Counted from the stretch's first letter, positions 24,518 through 37,071 are shown. The stretch is DNA of 64,000 bases from Sphagnum compactum (GCA_965153455.1 OZ234497.1:13254302-13318301), one strand, 5' to 3'. A program made the numbers and translations. The notes: a model not told the origin generated them from the letters alone.

Positions 24518-25030
24518 AATGAATGAAGTTCATTCATCACTACTCAATTTTCATTGCAAAATCAATATTTTGGAAGGTATTCAAGAAAGTTTTTTAGAAA
24601 TGCTTTTATGGAAACTTGTTAATGAATGAAGTTCGTTCATCACTACTCAATTTTCATTGCAAAATCAATATTTTGGAAAGGTATTCAAGAAATTTCTTTA
24701 GAAATGCTTTTATGGAAACTTGTTAATGAATGAAGTTCATTCATCACTACTCAATTATCATTGCAAAACCAATATTTGGAAGGTATACAAGAAATTTCTT
24801 TAGAAATGGTTTTATGGAAACTTGTTAATGAATGAAGTTCATTCATCACTACTCAATTTTCATGCAAAATAAATATTTTGGAAGGTGTTCAAGAAATTTC
24901 TTTAGAAAAGCTTTTATGGAAACTTGTTAATGAATGAAGTTCATTCATCACTACTCAATTTTCGTGCAAAATAAATATTTTGGAAGGTGTTCAAGAAATT
25001 TCTTTCGAAAAGCTTTTATGGAAACTTGTT
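24518..25030. repeat. five-copy 103-bp tandem array
   Basis: Units begin at about 24518, 24621, 24725, 24827 and 24929, with spacing of 102-104 bp. Each starts with aatgaatgaagttcattcat, which contains the palindrome GAATGAAGTTCATTC or a one-base variant, and ends with tttatggaaacttgtt. Units differ by a few percent, so amplification is fairly recent compared with the neighbouring reverse-transcriptase relic. No coding potential is seen. Confidence 0.92.
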
Positions 25031-25775
25031 AGGAAGCTTCTTTAATAAAGTCCCCCATACGAATATTAAATAGAAGTGGCCTCTTTTATATGAACATGAC
25101 TTCCTACCCACACAAAACAAAAAAATGACCGAATGAAAGTTGGGTAGGAGGACAACTCCTCTGTCCAGAAGATTCACAACAAACACCCACTTCCTTACGA
25201 CTTCCCTTCCACATGTAAAGGAGAAGTTTCATCTAGAAATGGAGTAAAAAGAGGACCAAAAAATCCTTCTTTCCCTCAAAACTTCCCATACACAAAAAGG
25301 GTCTATCCCAGGTGTAATCAAAACATCAACCAAAAAAAAACAAGAGATAAAATATACAATCACAAGAACTTACAAAGCACTTCTCACTGTTAAACCCTGT
25401 CTCTCTGTCTCTCTATCTGTACTTTGATTGAAGGTTCCCTGCCTAGCCTTAAAAATACAACCTTCTGTGACTCTCCATGTGTTCCAAAAATGTCGATGGA
25501 GGATGCATCAATAGGCAGTATGCAGCTTCAAACTTGAATCAGGGGCTGAAGAACGATTGCCTACGAGATATTTATCCACAATTTTCCTCTGACTATTGTT
25601 CACAAATTAACACAAGGTAGGGAGTAAGTCCCTATACCTCCCAATCAGACTCTGTATTCAGCATGCTCTGTGTTCTCATGGGAATGATTCATGATTCCTG
25701 CTATAGACAGCAAGCCGCAACTAAAGCCAAAAAACATAAATTAATTCCAGGAGTCACTCATCCCAGCTTTGCTTC
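25031..25775 (-). other. 3' flank and probable 3' UTR of the heat-shock factor gene
   Basis: This stretch lies directly downstream of the minus-strand HSF stop codon. It contains a TCTCTCTGTCTC microsatellite near 25398 and several A-rich runs. No open frame with recognisable protein similarity was found. Confidence 0.45.
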
Positions 25776-28700
25776 CTACCCAGGCGCAACCTGCCCCATC
25801 TGGTGTGATAAAACATGAAGAGGAGGCTTGCTATCCCACCAATTCCGGGCTTGAGGATCTCTGTAAATTCCTACTGAGGCTCTTGTATACTCCCATGTCC
25901 TGTTTTCAGTTTCCTGAAGGTGGTTTGGCTCTGTATCCCAGGCTGTAGGAGGAGTTTCAGGTTCTCCTCTCAAATATTGCTCCCAGAAAACATCATTTGC
26001 ACCAGAAACAACAGCTGGACCATTGATACTAGAGCTCACTTCCTCCACCTCTGTGGAGACACTAGGCCCTCTGCCATTCCCGTCCCCAGAGTCAATGTTA
26101 CTATCTCTTGTATCCCTGGTCCAAGAATGAGATGACCCACTCCCTTGCTCTGTATGATCATCACCTGTAGAAACAACAGAAAATTGTCTGAGAAGTGCAG
26201 AACTGGCCCAAATGCAAAATCTAAATAACAACACTGGTCTCTGCTGACAAATGGTGACATGGTATCTTTTCTCCTCATACGACACAGGCAGAATCATGAA
26301 TATCCATGTCCCAAAGGGCTAGGAAGACCCTGGGTTCCAACCTTTGAATAACTGATTTAATCCAGTGACCAGGCTATTGTGGCTCATATCTTGTATGACC
26401 TACTAGTGATACGGACACAACATTTTGCAAGTCAGCTGTGAATTCTGGCCATCAAACTCCTGCCTTGGTGCCTTGTGTGCTTCTTTCAAAGAAATATTCG
26501 AGAGCACACTTGGCCAGCATATGTAGGATGTAAGTATATAGGACTTAAAAACTAGATATGAAACAATCTGAGACACAACAAGAGAAACTTCACTCCAAGT
26601 GCAAGCCACAAAACCTGGGAAATCCAGTCTACAATCATAGAGTAAAAGAAAGTATGATCCTGTGTACTTCTCTGGCACTTCCCACTTTGATTTAACCAAA
26701 AGCCCAAGCACATTGAATGCTGATCAATTGCAATGCATGAGATAATTGTATCCAAAGGAGAAGTAAACTTCATAACAACAAAATACAAATATTATTGTGT
26801 GTCAAGATGGGGGATTCCAAGATTTTATTCAGTGAACCCTTAAATGCATTGGGGACAGGAAACCATGCATATGATCTTATACCTGCTGCTCTGGCAACAT
26901 CACTTGTTGGTGACGTTGGGTGAAGCTGGACAATGTCTTCATTTTTCTTTGGGTCTGTCACTACTGGATCACTATGCACATGCTCAGCAAGGCCAGTTGA
27001 GGGGTCCATAAAGGTTACGCCTGATTGTTGATTCAATGTGTTTCCCTCAGAACTAACTGGTGCAGAATCATGATCAGATATGAGTGGATAAAGGTAGCCC
27101 TCGTTGATCGTTGGATAAGAAGCATCTGATGGACTCAAAAGCTGCATAATGCGGTTTACCACCTCCCCATTGGTTTGTAGTGCAATAATTTGACCATCAG
27201 TGGTTGCAGCAGGGTCAAAAGAATCTTCAACCTCACCCTCAATCTCCCCTTTTGCAAGCCGTCGTTTCTTCTGGGCAGATGCTGCCGTCCATTTGTTGTT
27301 CTCACCCTGCGCAACCAGGTGTGCAAGAAATCCTGGAGTCTGCACTGCTTTTGCCAAGAACGCCATGATTTGCTGTTGTCTGTGCTCTGTTGCTTGCAGG
27401 CGCTCTCCCATCACCTGGACATTACGACAAAACCTTCAGCCTAGCTCAATCCCAACCACTATGTAGACGGATGACTGTCCTCATGATACTCATTGCTAGA
27501 CTAGTGTTGTGGACACAGACTGAACCCAGTTTTGGAGCAAGGAGCATCATGGCCATAGAGCTGCCCAGTTTGGATGAGGACTTTAAGGAAGATCCAAAGG
27601 TGGGGAGTGGGTGATAGAATGAAGGCCACTACATTTGTGGGAGCCCATTTTGAGATACCCTGATACATATGGTCCAGAAGATAATTCCAGACTCCTTCTA
27701 AGACAATATCACACAAGCATCAACTTGTTCAGCATATTCGATGACCTAGGACATCCTGGCAAAGTCAAGAGTTTAGATTCAGCTCAAGCCTCACAAAAAG
27801 TGGAAGTGCTGAGGAAAGGTTGCTGATGCTTTAGAAAAGGGTCTCCCTTTTGACATAGTACCATAGATAATGTGCAGAGAAAGTATCATACTAGGCCTTG
27901 TGTCACAGACTGAGATTGGTTAGAGTAAGGGAGATGTGGATGACTGCAAAAGAGAATAAAGAGTAGGAGTTCAGAGTTCCATACGGCTCTTATCCAAGAT
28001 GCCTAGTGCTAAAAAAAAAAATGGTGATAACAATCGTCCAAAAGGAGTCCTAGTGCAGAGAATCCAATCTAGAACCTGAAGCTCATGGTCTGTATTCTGT
28101 TGTTCATGCCGCAGTCGCACTAACTCAAGCATGAGCACATTCTTGTCTCTCTTCAACATCTCAACCTCCTTTTTGAGTTCAGCCTTCCCCACTTCCACAC
28201 AGGGTCCAAGTCCACCATCTGCAGCCTGTTGTTGCTGGGATTGTGCAGCTGGTTTTCTGCGATGGATTCCTCGTAGAAGCTCCCGCCTGCCTCGCAGAAA
28301 TCCCTCATTTGCAAATTCCCAGCGATCTGGATCGACTTTGCGAAATCCCTACACAGCAACAGCCCCATGTTTGCCTATCTTCAAATTCTGTTCAGACAGG
28401 CATTCCGAAAGAAGATCTATAATCTAGGACATATCTTGTGACACTCAAAACCTGACCAGTTTATCCATCAAGGAAATTGGTGCAGCTCAAATGAAAACTC
28501 TGGCATGAGTTTTCAGTGGCACAATAACAATATGCAAAAACCAGTTGGTCTGATGCTTGACACATTGCTGCTTTCTTCCAGAAAATAGACTCTAGCACAG
28601 TAAAGTAAACTGCAGTAACCGGATTGAAGAGTTCCTCTTATGCATCCATAAAGGGTGATCATCAAAGAAGATCATACCAGAGTGAAGTGATGTGCCAGAC

Positions 28701-29047
28701 TAGAACAGGCCTCTCCGGGAGAGCGAGAGAGAGAGAGAGAGATCGCTTACATAGGTGTTAAGTTGTCGCACAAAGCTTGAGAAATTGTTGTGCTTGAAGT
28801 ACTTAGGCAACAGATCTTGTGAGAATTCGGGGGGATTCCATACAACAAAGCTATTGTTGCAATCGCTCCAAGAGACAATGGAATCAGTAGCAGCATCATC
28901 AATCATGTCATAAGTCTTGGTAAGAAACGGCGGAGGTGCATTGCTCTGTAAGCCATCCATAGGTTGCAGCAGCGCAGCCGGAGCAGCGGCAGCAGCTTGC
29001 GCGTGCAGTGACATCTCCGAATTCATTACAAATGCAGCAGGAACCAT
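25776..29047 (-). CDS. class A heat-shock transcription factor
   Basis: Four exons on the minus strand (29047-28751, 28348-28076, 27414-26883, 26164-25776) splice in phase to 496 residues. The DNA-binding domain spans about 39-131: [13 protein letters not shown], then SFVRQLNTY interrupted by the conserved HSF intron before [12 protein letters not shown]. The oligomerisation region follows: HR-A heptads at 150-190 and HR-B ([18 protein letters not shown]) near 197-214, joined by the longer spacing that marks class A. A basic nuclear signal KKRRLAK is at 239-245. The C-terminal part carries an aromatic-acidic AHA activation motif, DVFWEQYL (425-432), close to the A1 type. The protein should form trimers that bind heat-shock elements and activate chaperone genes. 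The start at 29047 is the first in-frame ATG after a probable spliced leader. Which A subclass it is cannot be settled here. Confidence 0.95.
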
Positions 29048-29081
29048 ATCACTATCCGCTGGATCGATTCCTACACTACCA

Positions 29082-29144
29082 CTACATACTCGACCTGCTT
29101 CCTGCAAAACAAACTGCACTATTCTCCGTTCTATCACTCTCCAT
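29082..29144 (-). promoter_or_regulatory. possible upstream ORF in the HSF leader
   Basis: On the minus strand an ATG at 29144 opens a 20-codon frame that ends at TAG 29082, 34 bases before the HSF start codon and in another frame. If the leader is transcribed unspliced here, it would be a classic upstream ORF. However, a TTTTGCAG acceptor lies inside it (near 29110), so splicing may remove it. Upstream ORFs control some Arabidopsis HSF genes; that it does so here is inference. Confidence 0.3.
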
Positions 29145-29149
29145 GTCTC

Positions 29150-29860
29150 CACAGCCCCCAACAATTTTTTTTAAAAAAAAAGACAGCAATGAAAGAAAGG
29201 AAAAAAACGGGGGAGCGCAGTAACACCGACCTCTCCACCGCTCCCGACGTCACGAAGACCATGGAGAAACACGAATACCTAGTATCAACTGCAACGTCCA
29301 GCTGTCTGTCATACACGGAAGCAAAAAGATATCAGGACAGACACTCGCGTGCGCGGTAGGCATCGATCAGGAAGTAAGATCTTTGCCACAAAACAAACCG
29401 AGAACGCGCGACGCAGCAGCAGCGCTTTAAACAGAGCGCGAGTCCACACCATACACGGACAGTGCAAGTAAGTACCACGCGCCACCCGCTGACACAGGAA
29501 ACCCAGGGGTGAACAATAAACAATAATTTATAAAAAAAATACTCGGAAAAACTCGCCGCAATTCCAGACACTAAAACCAGTGTTTTTTCTTTTTTTTTCT
29601 TTGATATCGAAAACTTGGCGAAACTTAACCCCTAAACTAAAGGAAAGTTAGTTGAATTTACACTTGAAAAAAACAAAATTCCCAATTTCTTTTTCAAAAA
29701 AATGGCGAAATTTCGCCCGGAAAAAAAGACTAATTTCGCACTGTGTGTATTAAGTTCTGGTAGGTAGCAAGAATAAAGAACAATGCTGCTTTTTTTGAAA
29801 ATTTCATATTTAGTAATGTAATCAAATCTGGCTAAATCGTGTTATGGATGATCGCCACTT
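29150..29860. other. HSF upstream region, no gene seen
   Basis: The first about 400 bases are GC-richer and likely contain the HSF promoter and leader. I could not find a convincing perfect heat-shock element (nGAAnnTTCnnGAAn). From 29580 the sequence becomes A/T-run-rich, with aaaaaaatggcgaaatttcg near 29696, similar to other AT-rich tracts in the window. Confidence 0.35.
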
Positions 29861-29879
29861 CAGCTACATTACAAAATTG

Positions 29880-30160
29880 AAATAAAAATAAAAATAAAAA
29901 ATGGGAAAGAGACAGAGAGGGAGAGAGAGAGAAATGCGACCCGAGGTTTGGAGGGGTGATCAACTCCCACCCCAGCGGACTGCCAAGTGATTGGTTGCCC
30001 TCCCCGTATGGGGTTCAGTGCCAAGTGATTGGTTTGGGTGGATAAGGAACTTTCGGCCGCTGTTTCTTTACCCGTGGTGAGCCCCACCAAACTTGCAGGG
30101 TGGAGTTCCGGTTAGAACCCAGACACCCCTTATAGGTAGGTAGGTAGGTAGGTAGGTACC
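29880..30160 (-). repeat. possible SINE-like element with GGTA microsatellite
   Basis: Read on the minus strand, a GGTA/TACC tetranucleotide run (30133-30157) is followed by gggttctaacc (about 30110), a weak polymerase III B-box match. About 180 bases of moderately GC-rich sequence follow, then a (TC)n and T-rich tail. Two copies of gccaagtgattggtt occur inside it (near 29979 and 30021). The layout resembles the candidate at 880-1075. No target duplications were recognised. Confidence 0.25.
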
Positions 30161-31916
30161 TAGTACCTCAATTACATAATAATAATGTGAGATTTTATGT
30201 GGCCACGGTGCCTTGGGTGAACTAGCACCTACACGGATACCATTAGTAAAAACTAAAAATACCCCTAAATTTTTTTTGGGTTGTTTCTAAACATTTTAGA
30301 TATCCCATCCTTAGCCTAAATCAGGTCTTTTATAACTCAAATTTAACATTTTTTAAAAAAATTTGGGCTCTGTACTGCTTTGCACTACCAGTGACGACGA
30401 TGATTAAATTATTTTGTGTGGACATAATAATTTATTGTAATTAATTTTTTCTTTTCAAAAGATAAAATTGTATAAATTTCACTATACGTCATTTTGTTTT
30501 ATTAATATTTTGTTTCATTCTTGATTTGTTATGCAAAATGTCAATGCAAGTCCAATTGGTTAGAAAAGCTCACAACCAAATAATACAAACAGGCAAAAAG
30601 AAAAAACGATTTTGAAATAGAATTTGATTTATGATGAATTATAATTCAAAATGATTATGAAATTGTCATAGTGACGATCACCAAAATATCCATCCTACAT
30701 AAGCCAGTTTTGATGAAACATCGACGCTGAAATTAATTATTAGCTCTCAAAAGCCTTCCTCAAGATGGTGAAAGTACCAGTGTAGGCACATTACACATAG
30801 AAAAAGGTGATCATTAAGCCAAACACATAAAATTCTAGTATTTTAGAACAAATTGAAAAGATTTGTTAGGGTTGGTTTCATGGATTTTATTTTCAATTTT
30901 TTTAATAGAAAATATAGTAAAATTTCCAAAAAAAAATTAGTTGAATTTTTGCTACACAAACACATGTCTCCAAAAATTTCCCAATTTTTTTGTTTCAGTA
31001 AACAAAATACAATTTGCCTTAAATGATCACTAATCGGTTTCCATGGTTAGTGGCTCACAAAATTTGCACTGCACAGTAAGCAACACACCTTTAAAATTTA
31101 AATTTGGATGGAATATGCAATATGATAGTGTGAAACACATTAGCATGTAGTAAAATATTGTTGAAATAGTGTGACCAAAAAGAACACGTTCCAAACCAAT
31201 TGAGTGTTGTGAATTGATTAGCAATTAGGATTAGCCCAAGTGAAGAGATTTAAATAATTTCTCAATTTTCACAATGGACTTTTTTCATATTTATGGATGG
31301 GGATAGGTGTACACTACTAATCATTAAACTAATTTAGTTTAAAGGCTCATTTTAGTGTTGCACAATGCACATCCTCCCAAATTTCAAAAATTGTACTTTA
31401 ATTAAATCTTGAGAAGTAAGGAAGAGACAAAATGGTTTGATATTCCACACAATTCAGCAATCTATTCCATTGTTATGCATCTTGTTTTATTTCATTCCAG
31501 CATAATTTTGTTTTAACTATGTTTAAAAGCTTATTATGTTAAGGAATAAAAATAGTTATGTATACAACAAATGAGGTTAATCTGAAATTCAATTACATTT
31601 TAAACCAAGTAGAATTAATGTACATATCACGGCATGAATCTTTTGTATATTATACTTCTTCTTTTTTGCATATAAGTTCCGTGCAAAAGTACATTATGCA
31701 CAATAGTGAGGAAGTATTGTACCCGGAAATAATTGTTGAGGTGAATCATTCCACTAACATGAATTTCCTCGGAAAGGGTATACAAACCTACAGGGAAGCA
31801 ACCCACACGAGGAGCTTCATAGGTTTGCATAATTGTCACAAGGGCAATAGCTTTCGTCACAATGGCTTGCGTCATTGCTCTTGTGGCAAGGGTAAGAACT
31901 CCACATGGGTTTAGGT
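30161..31916. other. AT-rich gene-free sequence
   Basis: I see no coding exon. The tract at 30880-31020 belongs to the AT-rich style seen at 1-120 and 29650. Near 31838-31886 a short hairpin pairs cacaagggcaat with attgctcttgtg, one mismatch. The rest shows nothing recognisable. Confidence 0.35.
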
Positions 31917-32083
31917 ACATGTGATGGCGATGAAAATCTTTGTAGAGTGCCTCATGCAGGCTACTATGGAATAGCTAAAAAGGTCATGCTTGTGCCACGG
32001 CTTAGCACAAGCACGGACTTTTTAGCTATTCCATAGTAGCCTACATGAGGCACTCTACAAAGATTTTCATCCCCATCACCTGT
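31917..32083. repeat. 167-bp near-perfect palindrome (hairpin)
   Basis: The left arm 31917-31995 and right arm 32005-32083 are inverted complements over 79 bases, with about six mismatches and no gaps, around a 9-base loop (cacggctta). The arms include gtagagtgcctcatg and ctactatggaatagctaaaa. It is long enough to form a stable RNA or DNA hairpin. It could be a foldback miniature transposon, a precursor of small RNAs, or a local inverted duplication. No flanking direct repeats were identified. Confidence 0.95.
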
Positions 32084-33380
32084 GGGTCCAGGATATTCAC
32101 CCACTATAAAGGGCTCTGCCCACTTTGTCTTGATCTTTACCTTTTTCAAATGCCTCCCATTCTAACAATCTCATTGGCCACATAAGTTATTTTTAGGGTT
32201 TTTTGTATTGCTACACCTACACACAAGCCTGCTACTGTTCCACGCACTCTACAGGTTTGTGTCTGTTTTCCACACGTCAAGCACGGCCTGGATTTTTCCT
32301 TTGTATTTTCACCTCCCTTACCTGCCTGAAGAAACCTGTTTTCAGCAAGCGGGATCTTCTGCGGTGGAAGGTACCAGCTAGGCTGTACTGGGGTCTTCTG
32401 ACCAGCGGCAGGTACTAGCCAGACTAAATGACTATAACCCTTGTTTCTCGATACAGAGAGGGTCACAAACCGACAGAATGGTATCTAACAACTTAGAGGC
32501 GCCTTTCAAATGTATAGTATCCCTCAGAGACTACTAGGAAGGTGATGATCTCTGAGGGGCCTGCAAATACAAAACGAAAATTAGGTCCGTAATTCCTGTG
32601 TAGGGTAATAGCGTGGCAGCAGGACATTACACCTTGTGAACGTAGGACAGAGCCGGAGGTTCAGGGTGTAATGCCCTACTGCTAGGGCATTAAATGGCAG
32701 AATGACCCTGGAATGCTCCCCCTATGTTTTCCTTTGTAGTTCACTGACTTTACACTGACACTAATGCTCCCTAGATATGTTGCACTCGGTTCATTGATTT
32801 TAACCTCAAAGGGCGGATTCTTCCAAGTGCGCACAGCTGGGGCTTTGCCCACGCCATGCTTACTTGGCCCTTGTGCAGCCTCCTCTACAGTACAAAAACA
32901 GACAGTTTAATTTGCAATGGCTGCACAATCCTCTTGTTTGTGCTCGTGTTGTCCTTTCACCTCATGCCCTTGGTGGGCTTTTGTGGACCTTCATGGCCTT
33001 ACATGGTTTTAAGTAATCGCATTTCAAAGTAAATAAGCATCCCCTCAAATTAACACGAAAGTGGTGAGAACTTGGCAATATGACTAAAAAATATTCTTAT
33101 TATTATATAAAACCCAAAATTATTTTCTGGTATTCTTTTAACTATAAAAAACGGTCATTCATGGAACAACAAAGAACTGACCCAATAATATATCTTGAAT
33201 AACGATTCTGAATGACCAAACTACAAATTCCATTGTAGTTTGGAAGTGAAAATTGGGCTAACTAGAGGACACCACCCCTAAAGTCTGGGCCATTTGTACA
33301 CAATAGTTGTTCTTGTGACATTGTAAAGACCAAAAGACCTGCAGCAAATTTGGTATTGTAGTTTGGATGGGCCATATGAA
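32084..33380. other. gene-free sequence
   Basis: A minus-strand frame is open for about 100 codons at 32146-32466, but its composition and lack of recognisable motifs do not support a gene. Around 32600-32700 are two short inverted phrases (ggacattacacc and ggtgtaatgccc; gccctactgctagggc) suggesting small foldbacks. Nothing else is supported. Confidence 0.3.
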
Positions 33381-33592
33381 GCGGCCTTGGGTGAAGGTTG
33401 GTACCATGGTAGAAGTCCCAAACTCCATTTAAATTATTCCTAAATATAAAAAATATCCCATGGTTTGACTAAATCAGGGTCTCTGAGTTCAAATCTAACA
33501 TTTTTGAGGCTTAATAGGGCCACAAAGAGGCTTCACTCAAAAAGGTCAAGGTACCAACCGTGGTTGTTGGTTCACCGTGGCCAAGCCTATGA
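33380..33592. repeat. possible miniature inverted-repeat element
   Basis: The left end (about 33384-33412) reads ccttgggtgaaggttggtac, and the right end near 33548-33592 reads in inverted form ggccacggtgaaccaac then ggttggtacctt. The inner bodies also share A/T-rich sequence with 30200-30370, which carries a similar ggccacggtgccttgggtga start. The arms are diverged and the ends uncertain. Confidence 0.35.
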
Positions 33593-34315
33593 AGTGTAGT
33601 TTCCCTCTGTAAAAGTGGCGAGGGAAACTTTCGTTCTGACTGGGAATTTCGGTCCCTTTGCTTTTGGGGAGTGAAATTGTGGTTTAGAAAACCTCACTTT
33701 CTTGCTTTCAACCTGATTTCTTTTGCTTTGGGGAGGGAAATTGTGGTTAGAAAAAAGCCCCCCTCCCCTCTTTTTTGCAACTCCTTATTGGAAGGAAACA
33801 TTTTTGTTACATAAAGGAATTTGTTACCATTTCGTTTGTTATGCAATGTAAATGCTTTGAATTTACATCATTTCTTTAAGTTGAGTAAAGCCCCGCAAAC
33901 TTCATTGGGTTGCCAAGAAGGCTTTCCAGGAATAACAATAGCCCATGTTTCTCGTTCCCATGTTGTCATGCATTTGTCACAAATTTTTGTCATTTCTTGC
34001 TTCAAGAGAGCAATGCAACATGCGCCAACGACAAAGGGGGGAGGGTACGTCACTAGAGACAGCAAGGCGTCATCGTTCGTTCATTGCCTGGCGGCCAGTA
34101 CTTTACACTGAATGTCACTTTGTATCAATTTGTCTGGGAAGCAGTGTTTTTTTCCTTTTTCTTTTTCCTTTTTTTTTAAGGAATTTTTTAATGTAGCTTA
34201 AGTGGTGTATCTCCACTGGAAGGTGCAGAAACAAATGAGATCATCCCCTTGCAGATTTGGTCAAATTTGATTCTAAACCAGATCTGAAGTACAAATCTTT
34301 GATCACCCACATCGT

Positions 34316-34475
34316 AGAGTGTACATCGCAAGCATAAAATGATCGTCAAGTTTTGAGAGTGTACATTGCAAGCATAAAATGATCGTTAAGTTTTGAGAGT
34401 GTACATTGTAAGCATAAAATGATCGTCAAGTTTTGAGAGTGTACATCGTAAGCATAAAATGATCGTCAAGTTTTG
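34316..34475. repeat. four-copy 40-bp tandem repeat
   Basis: Four exact-length 40-bp units of the form agagtgtacatcgcaagcat followed by aaaatgatcgtcaagttttg, with 1-3 differences each. A degenerate fifth and sixth copy (aagcataaaatcatcgtcga and flanks) extend to about 34550. There are no spacers of variable sequence, so it is a minisatellite. Confidence 0.93.
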
Positions 34476-34550
34476 ATGGCATGTGCTTAGCACAAACAAG
34501 CATAAAATCATCGTCGAGTTTTGCTTGCATGTGCTTAGCATAAGCTTTGC

Positions 34551-36185
34551 CTTACCACAAGTTTCCTGAAAAAAGGTTGGGAAGAGGTGAATATGTTTTT
34601 CACTTTGACGATCCATAGGTAACTTTTACCAGCGAGGATTGTGTCATGAATTACATTGATATAATCACGACATGACGTTATGTCTTGCAACATAATACTA
34701 ATGCCAAGGACATGACATAGTGTGAAAGTGTTTATGTGATCATGATCATGCAATGTTCTATTTTCTAAAATTTGTGTTGTAGTCAAAATGATAATGATAC
34801 ATAATGATATATAGAAAACTTGTGTCAGATTTGGTTACAAGTTAAATATATAAATAATTTTTTAAATCATTACTTTGTATTTTTGGCTACATGCTTGAAC
34901 CGTGTATACAAATCTGGAAAGGGGTTTTAAATTTTGATTGAATTATGGCTATTGAAAACCTCATAAAACACATTAATTTACCACTTTTGATTTTAATATA
35001 GCTTTTTGGTTATATGTAATGAAAAAAAGGCATGATTTTAATATGACTATTTGATTATATTTAATCAACAAAAAGAAAGTTGGCATCTGTATTATTTGTG
35101 TTTAGCAAAAAAAAATAGTCATTTCATGACAAAGAACAAAGGATTTAGCCATGGAAATTTTGTTTTCAATGTAAATGCAATTTTTTTTTTAAATGAGGGA
35201 AAAAAATGACATGATCCCAATTAGGGTTTAGGACAGTAAGGGCATCCATGCATTTCAAGTTTTTTCTTTTGCTCGGTTGTTTCTCTCCACTTCCATTCTG
35301 GTTGAATGAAGAAAGAGGCACGTTCTACAACACCACTCACCCACTTGTATGTTGCTTTTTTTTATAATGTCGAAGAGATTTTAATTATCAATTCCATCAC
35401 ATTGTAATGAACCATGGTTCCTTGAAAGGAGCATTTTTGTAAAAGATCACTATGGCCATCATCTATTATTGTATTATCATCATTTATTAGTGTTGATTGT
35501 ATTCTATTGAAGGCCTAGTTTGTGCAATGTGGTATTATTACTTTAATTGTAAGTTTTTCTAGTGCCATTTGTTGTGTTTCTATAATATTTCATCTACATC
35601 CATTTATGTGAATTGTACACAAGTTGATTCACTTTCTTGGAGAAGGTGTGGAACTATGGATGATTTTTCTTTGTCAAATATTTAATACCCATATGTTACA
35701 ATTTTTCGTTGATTGAATAAGATTCTATCCCAGGTAGTGGCACCCACCAATGCACCATCCAATGGAAACCCATTATGATTTAGTTGTAGTTCAACCCCAT
35801 TATCACTTCGTTCTAATTCAACCCATTATTAGTTAATAGGCCACAATGAACCAATGCCCACCAATGCACCATGAAGAATGGATGGTAAGTGATCAACAAA
35901 TAATTTGTTATTGAGTCCCATTTTTTCAACTAACCATGGTGGTTAACTTTTTTATTACCTACCTACTAAAAACCCATAAGCAAGTTGTTAGTAGGGTTTA
36001 CAAATAACCCTAATCTATGTATAAACCATCTATTTATCTAATATTATCTGTTTTCGTAGCTATCTATTTTTATATGAGACCATTTCTCACAAAATTAGTT
36101 ATTGAGGTGAAACCATATACTAATTCATTTGAAATTCATGCACAATTAAAATAAAACAAGCATCTAGTGGATGGTGTGCTAATGT
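34551..36185. other. AT-rich gene-free sequence
   Basis: Highly AT-rich with many short homopolymers. No coding exon, RNA gene or transposon end could be supported. Confidence 0.35.
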
Positions 36186-36189
36186 GTGT

Positions 36190-36555
36190 TGGTTCAATGT
36201 GGCCAAGTTATTATGAAAAAAAAGTGATACATTATGTCTAATACATAATACATGCACTTTGGTCTTAAACCCTAGTATATATGTAATTTAATGCCATTGA
36301 AACATTTATAGGACAAAACAAGGGACATAAATAAATACATATAAAAATTTGTAAATGTTAATAGATCATTCATTATATTTCTTGTCAATGTTTAATTAAC
36401 ATGCCATAAAACATTGATATATTGTAATTGTGGCAATTCCTTTTTATACTATGATGGTGTTTGACCAATGGTGCAATGGTATTCTTATAACATATTGCAT
36501 GACATCACAATGTTTAGGTAAGAAGACTTGACACCATGAATGCACATTAAAAACA
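36190..36555 (+). pseudogene. SWIM-transposase fragment, middle part, inverted
   Basis: This plus-strand block aligns at the nucleotide level with 60950-61262 of the second element. Shared phrases include taatgccattgaaac, gttaatagatcattcattat, atgatggtgtttgaccaatg and agaagacttgacaccatg. In the second element it follows directly after the 5' coding part. Here the 5' part lies at 37760-38914 on the opposite strand, so this copy has been inverted internally. Stops and indels make it non-functional. Confidence 0.8.
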
Positions 36556-37071
36556 AAATGTCAATTTGCAATATTAAAACAATTGCAACCAACATTTACA
36601 ACTAATTGTTTTAGTTACATAAATGAAGTTGCACCCAACATCTAGTTGCAAATCGTGATTCAGCATGATGTCACCAAATGAACCATAAATGATTTATACA
36701 GTCTATGTATACATGTGCATCCTTTGGCCATTCATTGAACGTTTGTAACTAGGTTTTGTTTTTGCAAATATTTTTACAATTATCAAATGTCCACACATTA
36801 TTTGCCACATGCTTTGAATCAAGGGAATTTTAAAACAATGATTTTATATGCTAAAATAACCCATGCCATTGAATTCCAACAAATTGTGATGGTGCCATTT
36901 GGTGATACCAAAATCCACTTCATGGCACTATGAAAAATTTTGGGTGAATTTTTAAAATTATTCAAACATTGATCTTGGCCATCATTTTGAACATTAATTT
37001 TAGATTATCCCAAATTGTGACACGTGGCACAATCAAAATCTGCAATGTGGCATATTAATTATACTTTGGAA

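Noticed and set aside
32146-32466. 106-codon minus-strand frame
   Set aside because: No motif and no neighbouring exon support; length is within chance.
34316-34550. CRISPR-like array
   Set aside because: Units are head-to-tail with no variable spacers, and the genome is a plant's.
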